Source of the DNA: Podochytrium sp. JEL0797
Lineage: Eukaryota; Chytridiomycota; Chytridiomycetes; Chytridiales; Chytriomycetaceae
Direction: 5' to 3'
Assembly: GCA_027596195.1 (NCBI GenBank)
Contig: JADGJG010000590.1
Location: 1-16,077, forward strand
Length of the DNA: 16,077 nucleotides
Both the position numbers and the translations under genes were made by a program. Positions 8,201 to 16,077 of this stretch are shown here, piece after piece (positions within the stretch are counted from its first letter, which is position 1; every line of letters starts with the position of its first letter). Below the pieces are notes generated by a model. That model did not search any database, was not told the DNA's origin, and worked only from the letters and a program-made list of their open reading frames with translations.

Positions 8201-11200
8201 AAAATATCAAGACGTCATTCGAAACACAAAGATTCGGACGAATCGGACGGCAGCAAATCGCATCATCACGGCGAGAAATCGCGATCAAAATCGGAGGAAA
8301 TCCACTCACGCAAGCGTCACCAATCGAAAGGACACTCTTCCGACTCGGATGTCTCTGAAGCACCTGCTCGCAAAAACAAACACCCGAAAAGCAGAACCCC
8401 CAGTCATTCTCGCCGCAGTTCCAGAGACAAGCCGGAATCCAAGCAGAAGCAGGGGAAAAAGAAGGAGCAACACTCTGATTCAGAATCATCCGCCTCCGAG
8501 ATATCACAAAAACATTCAAAGTATGATTCCGACGACCTTGACAAATACTTCATCTTCACGAACCCGCGGGCAGTTTACTTTCCACGAAGCGCGAGCAAAA
8601 CGCGACTGCGCGTCCGGTATGCGGATGAATCCTCTGAAACGAGCAGCGCACCAAGCACCCCCAAAAAGAAGCATCACGGCTCATTTCAAAAAGGGCGAGG
8701 AAAAGATTTATCCGTAAACTTTTACGAAAGTGAGAGCTCGTATTCAGGAAGTTCTTATGGAGACAGCGAAACCTCGCGCCAATCTGAGTCTAGCTGTTCT
8801 TCCCAGCATTCTTCATCCCGCTCCAACAGCTCTCGCCCAAGTGCGGCTTCATCCGCAGAATCTCTAGAATGCGAGTGCCTGAAAGGCCCTTCAATGATTC
8901 AGAACAGATGGATCAGAGACCGCCTGCGACAATACGAGGCAACGCGAATAGAATCCGAGCGATATTCCGAATCGGAACGCTCTCGAACAGAGACCGCAAG
9001 CACACATGATGGCGCATCTTCAATCGCTGAAAGCAAAACTGAAGCAACATCGGCGACCCCGTCCGCGGCACCCAGTTCAACCTGCGGAAAGTCTGAAGCT
9101 GAAAGCATGTACGAAGCAGCTTCTACAAACGCACCAACCAGCGGCGCATCGACCCCAAAAGCATCTGAAATCGAGAAAGCGCGAGAAGATGGTAATCCGC
9201 ATTCATTTCAAATAACCCATCCCTCATCGTTAACCTCCCAAACCCACAGAAAAAGCAACAAAACACGCACTCTCCGTTTTCAAAAGCATCCAACGCTACC
9301 AAGCCGTCAACCCCGGCTCCGGAGAAATCATCCTCCCCTCCAACTCCCCACCCCACAAGGGTGAACTAGCATCTGAAGAACTCGTCCTCGAACACATTCA
9401 CGGGTACAGAACGCGCGACGTGAGCAACAACGCATTCTACCTCTCCGAAGACATTGTCGTGTTCCCCGCCGCAGCAGTCGGCGTCGTGATGGATATCAAG
9501 AAGGGAACTCAGAAGCATTTCCACGGAAGGCACAAGCAAGAAATCGCAACTCTGTCCATCCATCCTTCCAAACGATTAGTCGTCACGGGAGATGTCGTAT
9601 CTAGTGGAGACGGAACCTATTTGTATATTTGGGATCCAAAAGCGCCTGAAGATATTCAACGACAAGTGCAAATACGTGTGGGTGAGAAACGACTGGCAAG
9701 AGGTGTGGCCGATGTGTGTTTTTCGTCTTGTGGGAAATTCGTCATTGCAGTATCCATGGATGAAACTCATACAATCTACATCTACAACTGGCAAAAGGCT
9801 GGCAAGTTTTTAGTCAAAGAAGCGGGTCACTCAAATACGGTAAAATTTTCGTGCTCCTCCTTCCCCCTCTAAAAGACTAAACCATAAAACAAAGACATTT
9901 GGAATCTGCGCAAACCCACACTCACCAACCGAATTCGTCACTTTCGGAGTCAAACACTTAACGTTCTGGAAATTCGATCCAATCCAATCGAAGCTGACTT
10001 CAACGCCCGGTGCATTCGGTTCTCATGAAGTCTTTTCCATTTTGTCATGCTGTTATTTGCCAGGAGGTGGAATGGCAACAGGCACGCATAAGGGTCCGAT
10101 TTTGCTTTGGGAAAAGAATTGCGCTACAAGGATTCTGGATACAGTCCATGAGGTAGAGCCCTTATTAAACTTTGGGTTAACAACGATTGACGATATTACA
10201 ATAATGGCAGGGTCCGGTACTTGCTGTCCGATACCACGAAAAGCTCGGTCTCATCAGTGGCGGCCGCGACGGATACCTCGTGCGCCAGAACCTCAAGACG
10301 TACGAAATTGAAGGGAAAATGCTGGCACCCTCTTCAATAACCTCAATCGACATTGGAGAAAGCGGACGACTCTTGATTGGAATGGAAGGATCCAACTTGA
10401 TTGAAATGAAGGAGTTTGGGCCACACAAGGTGATGGAAAGGAATTCGTATCGAGTGGTTGTCGAAGGACACTCTGTCAAACGGTATGTGATGTACTCTCT
10501 TTTCTTTTACCGGAATCTAAAACGAAGCTTCTTTCGCAGGAATCAAGAAGTCTGGGGATGCGCGACAAACCCCTCGAGCCCAGCCGAATATGTCACTGCT
10601 GGAGACGACTCAATGATATTTATCCGCAATATTCGGACCAAAGAGACAGTGAGTCTGGCTTTAATTCATTTCGCGTTCTAAATGTCCTCGCCAGATCTCC
10701 AAAGCCCACCTGCAAGGCAAATTGAAATCTGCCGCATACAGCCCTGATGGAAAATACATTGCCGTTGGAAACGATAACGGAGATGTAAGTGATAAGCGGA
10801 ACCTTCTATGATTTATCTGTTGTAAACCGTTTGCAATCACCTCCAGATTTTCATTCTCAAATCGCCCGACCTCACTCAAGTCCACTTTCAAAAATACGAC
10901 CAGCCAAAAGACATCAAATCCCGGCTCCACTGTATCAACGTTCTCAAATTCTCACCCAATGGGAAATACGTTGCTGCTGGAACCCACGACGACAATGTGT
11001 ACGTTTGGCAGTTGTCGGACGGGTTCAAGTTGGCTTTGACGTTGAAGGTATTTTCACCTATCTGCGTTTTTCATTCAAACTGAGATTAAACTCACATTTG
11101 TAGGGACACACGAGCTACGTGACGCATTTGGATTGGTCAGTGGATTCAGATCACATCCAATCCAACAGCAGCACCGAAATACTCTGTTGTAAGCACCCCC

Positions 11201-11649
11201 TCCCGCGTCCCTTCAACCAACAAATTGCTCACTTTTGAAAATAAAAACAGGGTCCATCCCATCCGGAACCCCCCTCAAAACCGCACCAGGAGTCCACTGG
11301 TCCACTTCCACCTGTACATTTTTTGAATCCACGATTCGTGGAAACGACGTGACAACCGTTGATCGGAACCCGGATCAGACATGTTTCGTTTCGGGCGACG
11401 ACTTTGGTACCATCAAGCTGTTTTCGTCGTCGGTTCCCATGAATCCGTTGATGCCTTATAAGCAGTATATGGGGCATGGGTCGAATGTGACGAATGTGGT
11501 GTTTGATTGTAGTGGAAAGTATCTGGTTTCGACGGGGGGCGGGGACGGATGCGCGTTTGAGGTGTGTATTTGGTGTCATCTTCCTCATCCCGGAATTAAA
11601 TACTAACTCGACTCCGTTCATTTCACAGTGGCGAGTGCAAAAAACATGA
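5278..11649 (+). CDS. EML/EMAP-like HELP-WD40 protein fused to a giant RS-like domain
   Basis: Predicted 1869-aa protein from 14 exons: 5278-5320, 5365-5883, 5984-6096, 6145-7011, 7061-9191, 9250-9839, 9895-10152, 10211-10482, 10540-10648, 10695-10784, 10847-11047, 11104-11188, 11251-11561, 11629-11649 (sum 5610 nt). Introns are 44-100 bp. Residues 1-118 are Ser/Arg/His-rich. Residues 119-225 are an ordered, beta-looking module I cannot name. Residues 226-1224 are a polyampholytic Ser/Lys/Arg/His/Glu/Asp tract with many RS/KS dipeptides. Residues 1265-1313 are the HELP motif (HGYRTRDVSNNAFYL). From there to the end run about 12 WD40 repeats, closing with GGDGCAFEWRV as in EML tandem propellers. 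EML proteins bind microtubules, so a cytoskeletal or flagellar role is inferred. The usual N-terminal trimerising coiled coil is absent. The EML part is secure; the 5' start and exon 1 are the least certain. Confidence 0.85.
6145..9191 (+). repeat. RS/KSHE low-complexity coding tract
   Basis: Exons 4 and 5 of the RS-EML gene encode about 1000 residues dominated by Ser, Lys, Arg, His, Glu and Asp in short irregular units such as KSRHGS, HSKS, SKSKSR and DSDESD. Composition shifts towards Ser/Ala/Thr/Glu after about nt 8640. Because codons like AAA, TCG, CAC and GAA dominate, other frames also stay open for long distances; these are compositional shadows and not genes. Confidence 0.85.
7139..7312 (+). 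repeat. 87-bp tandem direct repeat (29-residue unit, two copies)
   Basis: 7139-7225 and 7226-7312 encode two adjacent copies of a 29-residue unit beginning SKHKHKRSESEVSMKK and ending NSDSESDRE. The only residue changes are YHRG to HHRV; the other DNA differences are silent. The period is a whole number of codons, so frame is kept. Confidence 0.9.
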
Positions 11650-11744
11650 AAAAACTTTCTTTTGAAAATAAATCAATAAATTTAATTATTATGATTTCGT
11701 ATTTGCGAATGCATTTTGAACAAAACAACTGACAATGCAAAAAA
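11650..11744. terminator. Shared 3' region of two convergent genes
   Basis: Only 95 bp lie between the stop of the RS-EML gene (11647-11649) and the stop of the minus-strand Cys-rich gene (11745). AATAAA occurs twice on the plus strand, at 11667-11672 and 11675-11680, 18-26 bp after the RS-EML stop, in an A/T-rich stretch. No exact AATAAA was seen for the minus-strand gene here, so its transcript may extend into the neighbouring gene. Confidence 0.55.
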
Positions 11745-12639
11745 TTACAAAGGAACGTTTTCCGATCCGCCTTCGCCATTATCACTCCCACATGGACCCG
11801 ATTCTCCATCTCCCTCATCGAGATCATCTTGCTCACTTTTATCCGCCTCCGCGTCATTCTCTATCGCATCGAATCCCTCGACAACAGAGGCGCCTTTCCC
11901 CTTCCGATATGGTTCGTGCGAAACATCGTGGACAATTTTGAGTTTGACCGAGTTTGACCCCGTGGAAAACACAATGTTGATAATCCCGTTGCAGCTGAAG
12001 CGTGGCATTTTGATTCTGTTGCGCGTTCTCATTGATGGATCAGCGATGGCCCTCAGTCTGGCTTCGTCCCTCGACTTGTGTTTCTGGGAATCAATGGCGC
12101 ATGATTGGGCACAAGCCAGGTAAAACGACATTCCGCGGCCTTTTTGATGCTCGAGAGGCTTCTTATTCCGACTTTAAAGAGTTGAGTGTTTTGTTGTGTT
12201 TTTGTCCGAACTCACATGAATTTGTACTGAGTCAGTCGCTCAACAAGTCCAACGAGGGCCTGTTTTGTTTGATCGAATGTCGTAGGTATCAAATTGAACG
12301 GAAACTTGACAATGAACTCCTGTGGAAGCGCCTCGAACTGCGCCATAGAAAGTCGGTCGAAGTCTTCAAACAACAACACCTGTGCGCCAGTCAGAAGACA
12401 TCCCGCATACTCTACACCGTGCTTACTTGTTTCAACACTGGTTCCGTACGCTGCCGTTTGCGGGACGCTGCCTCTGCCTTGCATGGATCACAAGTCTTGT
12501 TCTTTGGGTCCGTTCCCACAGCTTTCTTGCAAGAGCTGCAGTAGGGACATGATGTGCAGATCGGCCTTGTAGCGAATCGGGTTTTTCGGAATTCGCCCAC
12601 CGGTCGAGTCTGGTTGCAATTGACGCAGGTGAGTGTCAT
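11745..12639 (-). CDS. Fungal Cys-rich protein with WRKY/GCM1-like C2H2 core
   Basis: Predicted 267 aa from three exons in coding order 12639-12427, 12379-12216 and 12171-11745 (sum 804 nt); introns are 47 and 44 bp. The N-terminus is a Cys cluster (C5, C8, C28, C31, C34, C37, C50, C53), likely a zinc ribbon, then a basic KRQR segment that could be a nuclear signal. The middle (72-125) looks helical. The C-terminal core runs FYLACAQS...MPRFSCNGIINI...VKIVHDVSHEPY. This matches, from memory, a widespread but uncharacterised fungal family with a YxCAQ...RFxCxG...H-x3-H-x-PY pattern, reminiscent of WRKY-GCM1/FLYWCH zinc folds (candidate ligands C146 or C150, C186, H207, H211). The last 40 residues are acidic and Gly-rich. 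The acceptor at 12172 was chosen because it restores frame. DNA binding is inference. Confidence 0.75.
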
Positions 12640-12987
12640 TTTGGGTTTGCGACAAAAAAAAGAGACCCGTCGACGCAATGTCCGAAACTGACAAACAACG
12701 CGCAACGCAAATACAGGAGAGGAGCGGCAACAGCGTCATGGGTAGCTGGCTGACGGAGAAAAGAGCAAAAGAACCATTGCAATGGCTTGTTTCGCGTCAA
12801 GAGCTGAAATGAGGGAAAGTGTGTTTTTGTCAGAGCTTCAAATCCCAGCATTTGCTGAACAAAAAGATGGATATATGTATTATACAGCGAGACATTTTCC
12901 TCCATAAATGAACCAGATTTGTGAGTCAACGCGTGACTCTTGTAGGGAGACCTTCATTCATTGGCACCTCCCAAAAAACACGTCAGA
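12640..12987. promoter_or_regulatory. Divergent promoter region
   Basis: 348 bp separate the starts of the minus-strand Cys-rich gene and the plus-strand LIM gene, so both promoters must lie here. It contains a TATA-like A/T run at 12871-12886, TTTCGCG at 12790-12796 (reverse CGCGAAA) and the composite element at 12923-12939. No coding exon was recognised. Confidence 0.5.
12923..12939. promoter_or_regulatory. Inverted repeat GAGTCA-n5-TGACTC containing ACGCGT
   Basis: GAGTCA (12923-12928) and TGACTC (12934-12939) form perfect 6-bp inverted arms, each a bZIP/Gcn4-type half-site. ACGCGT at 12929-12934 lies across the spacer. The element ends 48 bp before the LIM-gene ATG. Binding is inferred from motif resemblance only. 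Confidence 0.4.
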
Positions 12988-13801
12988 ATGAGAGATGCAC
13001 CGGTCACCGCCTCGCTACCGCCCACAATCCACACAAGTGCGTTGAAATCCTCCCGCCGCCTCTCTCTCTCCCTCGTGTCCAGAATCCAGCAATTCGAATC
13101 ACCTACCACTTCCCTCCCTGCGCCACTTCCCTCCCCCCCAAAAATCAAAACAACGCGGCGCCTCTCGTACATTGACCAAGTCTCCTCTGAACCTATCGAT
13201 ATTGACCCGGGCGTCTCACTCCGCCGCACCTCCCTGGCCTCCCGCCGCGAATCCCTTACTCGCGAGCAATTCCAAGACTCCCTCCCAACTCCAGTCCTCA
13301 CTTCCATCAGCCCAGCCATCGCTGAAACGATTGAAGCCCTCCGCGACACGGTCCTGAGCTCGAGCCAGCAAACAGACTACGTTTACCTTCCCCCCACCCC
13401 AACGGGTCCCGACTATTCCCCCGACAGATGCACACAGTGTGACAAGCACGTTTCAGCTGCCACAAGAGTCGTTCACGCTTCTTTGCCATTCCATGAGGCC
13501 TGTTTCAAGTGCAAGCAATGTAGAAGAGCGTTGAACCCAGGGAAAGACGTCGTTTTCGCAGACAAGGAGCTGTTTTGCAAAGTGAGTTGTTTTTCCCAGT
13601 GAGTGTTTCTTCCCTTCCATTGCCACCAAGTATTTGCTCTGTTTTGGTTCTGATTTTCTATTTTTTTTATAGATACATTACAACCCTCTGGGCATGATGG
13701 AGGCAAGCAAGAACGGGGTTGTGGGACACGTTGGGATGCCCCTGCTCTCGTCGGCGTGGCATCACGATCGTCACGACCTCAAACACGTCCATTTCAGTTG
13801 A
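12988..13801 (+). CDS. Single LIM-domain protein
   Basis: Predicted 240 aa from two exons, 12988-13581 and 13673-13801, with a 91-bp intron ending TTTTATAG. The ATG at 12988 is the first after an in-frame stop at 12943. Residues 1-145 are Ser/Pro/Arg-rich and probably disordered, with four RRxS motifs (23-26, 57-60, 79-82, 86-89). Residues 148-200 form one LIM zinc finger with all eight ligands: C148, C151, H169, C172, C175, C178, C197 and H200 (C-x2-C-x17-H-x2-C-x2-C-x2-C-x18-C-x2-H). The intron falls between C197 and H200, so splicing is needed to complete the second zinc site. A His-rich tail follows (AWHHDRHDLKHVHF). LIM domains bind proteins, commonly in cytoskeletal or signalling complexes; the partner is unknown. 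Confidence 0.85.
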
Positions 13802-14367
13802 AAAAAAAAATTTGCTGCCATATTAATATTAATATCTTATTGAGAAATTTCGTTCTTTTGGAGTGATAGCCTGAAAGAGCTGACAAAAGGTTCCACGGGC
13901 CAAATCGAGTTTTTACCTATGTCGAGATGTTTGTGTTTCCTTCCTTTCGCGCGCAAAAAAAGCGTTCAAGGGCGAAGAAATACTTTTCAGTGACCGTCAC
14001 TTCTTGGAATGGTTGGGACTTCCGTCACAAACTCACTTGTTCCTACCGGCACCAGGCAAAGGACCAAACAACCTCGGATATGTGCTGGGCGTTTCATACA
14101 GGAAAACTTGGTGCAGGCTGTTTAAGGCGATTGACCCTTTCCTGGGGGCTGGGTCAGCTTGAAAGCTGCGTATCAGGTGATTTGTCACTTGCAACCGTTA
14201 TCTCTCGTATCACGACAGGGATTTCCACCGAAAACTGGTCACACCTTGTCATTTTCGCTTGGCGTCTGTTGAAATTGGAAAATTTTCAGCGCCCTGCACG
14301 CGCATAAAAATGCAGCGACCCTCCCACAATTTCCTTTCAACTTTATCAAACAAACACAGCAACAGAA
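13802..14367. other. Intergenic region (LIM gene 3' end, aquaglyceroporin 1 promoter)
   Basis: 566 bp with no credible gene. A 14-bp perfect palindrome of A/T (13821-13834) lies 20 bp after the LIM stop and may belong to its 3' end. TTTCGCG is at 13945-13951. GTGACCGTCAC at 13990-14000 is an inverted repeat of CRE-like half-sites with one base between. A TATA-like CATAAAAA is at 14303-14310, about 60 bp before the next ATG. Confidence 0.5.
14303..14310 (+). promoter_or_regulatory. TATA-like element of aquaglyceroporin 1
   Basis: CATAAAAA lies 58 bp before the ATG at 14368. The paralogue downstream has TATAAA at a comparable distance from its ATG, which supports this as the core promoter. Confidence 0.45.
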
Positions 14368-15328
14368 ATGCCTTACACTGGACCTTACACCCTCGGCACG
14401 AGATGTCTCACTGAGTTTCTCGGAACCATGTTCACCATCGGAATGGGTAAGCCTCTGCCAATTTCTCTCATCATTGCCTTATCAAAAACTGACAAATTCC
14501 TCTTTTCCCCTTGCAGCCGAAGCCATGATTGCCAACGAACTCTTGACCGGCACCAAAGGCCACCACTTTGGTTTCGGATTCGTCGCGTTTGGCTTCGGAA
14601 TGGCCTTCACATTTGGAATCACCATGTTTGGCCACTCCTCCGCTGCCCTGAATCCCGCCATGAACCTCTGCAACTTTGTCCGTGGAGAGATCATTTTCAC
14701 CGACTTCCTCGCGCTCTCTGGGAGTGAAATCGTTGGTGCATTCTGCGGCGCCTTTTTCCCCTTCATCATGTACTACCCGCACTTTGCCATCGTCCCCACT
14801 GGAGACTCCAACACCTTCGACGACGCCCTCTCGGAAACCACCAAGAACGACGTGGAGACGGTGTCAGTCCAGTCTGTCCAGACACCCGCACTTGCGGCTG
14901 CCATCGTCGCGGACCAAGCCACCAAACTCGGCATTTTCTGCTGCACTCCTCAAATCAACCTCCTCTGGCACAACTGCACCGTCGAGTTCCTCGGTACATT
15001 CGCTCTTACCTTCACCGTGGCCATGATTGAAAAGCGTTGGGGGATGATGAGCGATCCCGTCACGCACGCGTCGTTCGTGGCGTCCGGGCAACCCTTTTTG
15101 GTCGGCATGTTTGTGATGCTGTTGGTGTTGGCGTGTGGTGGTCCCACTGGAATTGCCGCGAACCCCGCGCGCGACTTTGGCCCGCGATTTGCGCACTTTG
15201 TGCTCCCGATTCCAGGAAAGGGGCCGAGTGATCTGAAATATGGGTTGATTGTTGCATGCGCTTGTTTGGCTGGTGGTGCCGCGGCCGGTGGAATGTTTTT
15301 GGCTGCCGACAAGATCCCAAGATTTTAA
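14368..15328 (+). CDS. Aquaglyceroporin (MIP family), copy 1
   Basis: Membrane channel of the major intrinsic protein family, 296 aa, from exons 14368-14446 and 14517-15328 with a 70-bp intron. It should pass glycerol and perhaps water across the plasma membrane. The MIP internal duplication is visible: EFLGT at 16-20 and again at 183-187, and two NPA boxes, AALNPAMNL (N72-A74) and ANPARDFGPR (N242-A244). The Asp after NPAR (D246) marks the glycerol-facilitator branch, and R245 is the selectivity-filter arginine. The first box has M-N where GlpF has V-T. Loop C (about 121-162) is long and charged. There is no long regulatory N-terminus as in yeast Fps1. AATAAA follows 28 bp after the stop. 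Confidence 0.92.
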
Positions 15329-15355
15329 TCCCTTGTAATTTAATTTAATATTCGA

Positions 15356-15361
15356 AATAAA
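15356..15361 (+). terminator. Polyadenylation signal of aquaglyceroporin 1
   Basis: AATAAA begins 28 bp downstream of the TAA stop in an A/T-rich stretch. Confidence 0.6.
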
Positions 15362-15731
15362 CTTATATCTGCTTTCATATTCGCTTGAAGCGGGAGACGC
15401 TCATCCCACCTTAATAATTCAAATCCTCATTTTAAAAATTCCATGATTATGCCGCGATAACGCCGCCGATAAGCCATAAATTGACAACTCCTCATGAGCC
15501 TGCTTTCCTTGACAGTTGAGCTTTCCCATAAACAAGTTCAACTTGGCAAACCAGGGTTGTGTCGTTTAACGCAAATCATCGCCGCTCTCCTTCCCGGGGT
15601 AGTAATTTCCCCGCGGGACGAGGTTGAAAAAGAATTCGAACTTCGACTCTCCTGACTCATTCTGAGACCCAAATTGACCTGATTTGCACGAGATGTGTTA
15701 TCACGAGCACGGTGCTATCGTGCAAGTCGAA

Positions 15732-15765
15732 CCTCGCGAGGTGGTTATTTTTCAAGCGCTATAAA
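15732..15765 (+). promoter_or_regulatory. Core promoter of aquaglyceroporin 2: palindrome plus TATA box
   Basis: TATAAA at 15760-15765 lies 72 bp before the ATG at 15838. The perfect 10-bp palindrome CCTCGCGAGG ends 18 bp upstream of it (15732-15741). The TATA assignment rests on sequence and spacing; the palindrome is only a candidate binding site. Confidence 0.55.
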
Positions 15766-15837
15766 GGCCAGGGTGCCTCCTGTCATTACTCTCTCACCAT
15801 TGAATGCAATCCACTGCTCTGATAATATAACCCCACA

Positions 15838-16077
15838 ATGCCTTACACCGGACCATACGCCCTTGCCACGAGATGTCTCACTGAGTTCCTTGGAACCATG
15901 TTCACCATCGCAATGGGTAAGCCTTCGTCGAATGTTTTCTCATCATTGCCATATCACTTACACTGCATTTTCCCCTTCTCAGCCGAAGCCATGATTGCGA
16001 ACGAACTCTTGACCGGCACCAAAGGCCACCACTTTGGTTTCGGATTCGTCGCCTTTGGCTTCGGAATGGCCTTCACA
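15838..16077 (+). CDS. Aquaglyceroporin (MIP family), copy 2 (5' part only)
   Basis: Exon 1 is 15838-15916, the intron is 66 bp (15917-15982) and exon 2 runs from 15983 past the window end. The 58 visible codons match copy 1 closely, with the same start (MPYTGPY) and the same phase-1 intron after FTIAM. There are three residue changes in exon 1 (T8A, G10A, G25A) and none in the visible part of exon 2. The visible part is intact; the NPA boxes lie beyond the edge. Its promoter differs from that of copy 1, so expression may differ. Confidence 0.9.
   Translation, partial: MPYTGPYALATRCLTEFLGTMFTIAMGKPSSNVFSSLPYHLHCIFPFSAEAMIANELLTGTKGHHFGFGFVAFGFGMAFT

Larger units (their letters stand above)
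15329..15837. other. Intergenic region between the aquaglyceroporin copies
   Basis: 509 bp containing the 3' end of copy 1 and the promoter of copy 2. Besides the polyadenylation signal and TATA box there are two GC-rich palindromes, CCCGCGGG (15610-15617) and CCTCGCGAGG (15732-15741). A GGTTCGACTTGC string on the minus strand near 15725-15736 does not make a tRNA. No gene was seen. Confidence 0.55.

Noticed and set aside
6101..8717. Long alternative-frame open stretches over the RS tract (plus 6101-7060, plus 7416-8717, minus 7284-7955)
   Set aside because: They overlap the exons of the RS-EML gene, whose frame joins in phase to HELP/WD40. Their openness follows from the repeated codons of the tract, and their translations lack any domain.
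12032..12572. Plus-strand open frames antisense to the Cys-rich gene
   Set aside because: They show no domain, and the minus-strand exons splice in frame into a recognisable fungal family.
15720..15745. Possible tRNA T-arm (GGTTCGACTTGC on the minus strand)
   Set aside because: No 5-bp T stem, acceptor stem or anticodon arm can be formed around it.
1..16077. Search for mobile elements, CRISPR-like arrays and prokaryotic signals
   Set aside because: No terminal repeats, transposase, reverse transcriptase or regularly spaced repeats were seen; introns and polyadenylation signals show that the DNA is eukaryotic.

Overview
The window looks like nuclear DNA of a fungus, most probably an early-diverging zoosporic lineage such as a chytrid. 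Genes are compact. Introns are short (44-100 bp), GT-AG, and some have a yeast-like branch point, e.g. TACTAAC at 11601. One protein belongs to a fungal-type Cys-rich/WRKY-GCM1-like family. Another is EMAP/EML-like (HELP motif plus WD40), a microtubule family I associate with flagellated lineages and not with Dikarya. The lineage call is inference; no rRNA, tRNA or organellar marker was seen.

Layout: 1-3011 holds two tandem minus-strand copies of an SVOP/SV2-like MFS transporter; the left copy is cut by the window edge and the right copy is complete (5 exons, 490 aa). 3648-4466 is an intronless plus-strand gene for a 272-aa protein with a CTCHY-like C-terminal Cys/His cluster, behind a promoter rich in ACGCGT and CGCGAAA boxes. 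5278-11649 is the centrepiece: a 14-exon gene (coding sum 5610 nt, 1869 aa) joining an unidentified N-terminal module, about 1000 residues of Ser/Lys/Arg/His/Glu/Asp-rich RS-like sequence and a full HELP plus 12-WD40 EML-type tandem propeller. 11745-12639 (minus, 3 exons, 267 aa) converges on it with 95 bp between stops. A 348-bp divergent promoter separates that gene from 12988-13801 (plus, 2 exons, 240 aa), a single-LIM protein with four RRxS motifs. 14368-15328 and 15838-16077 (cut by the right edge) are tandem aquaglyceroporin genes sharing an intron position.

No operon or single pathway is evident. The recurring theme is recent tandem duplication of membrane transporters at both ends. 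In both pairs divergence is concentrated in the 5' exon(s) and a downstream exon is nearly identical, which suggests gene conversion. The most novel object is the RS-domain/EML fusion. All exon joins were deduced by eye from splice signals, phase continuity and family similarity; for every complete multi-exon gene the exon lengths sum to a multiple of three.
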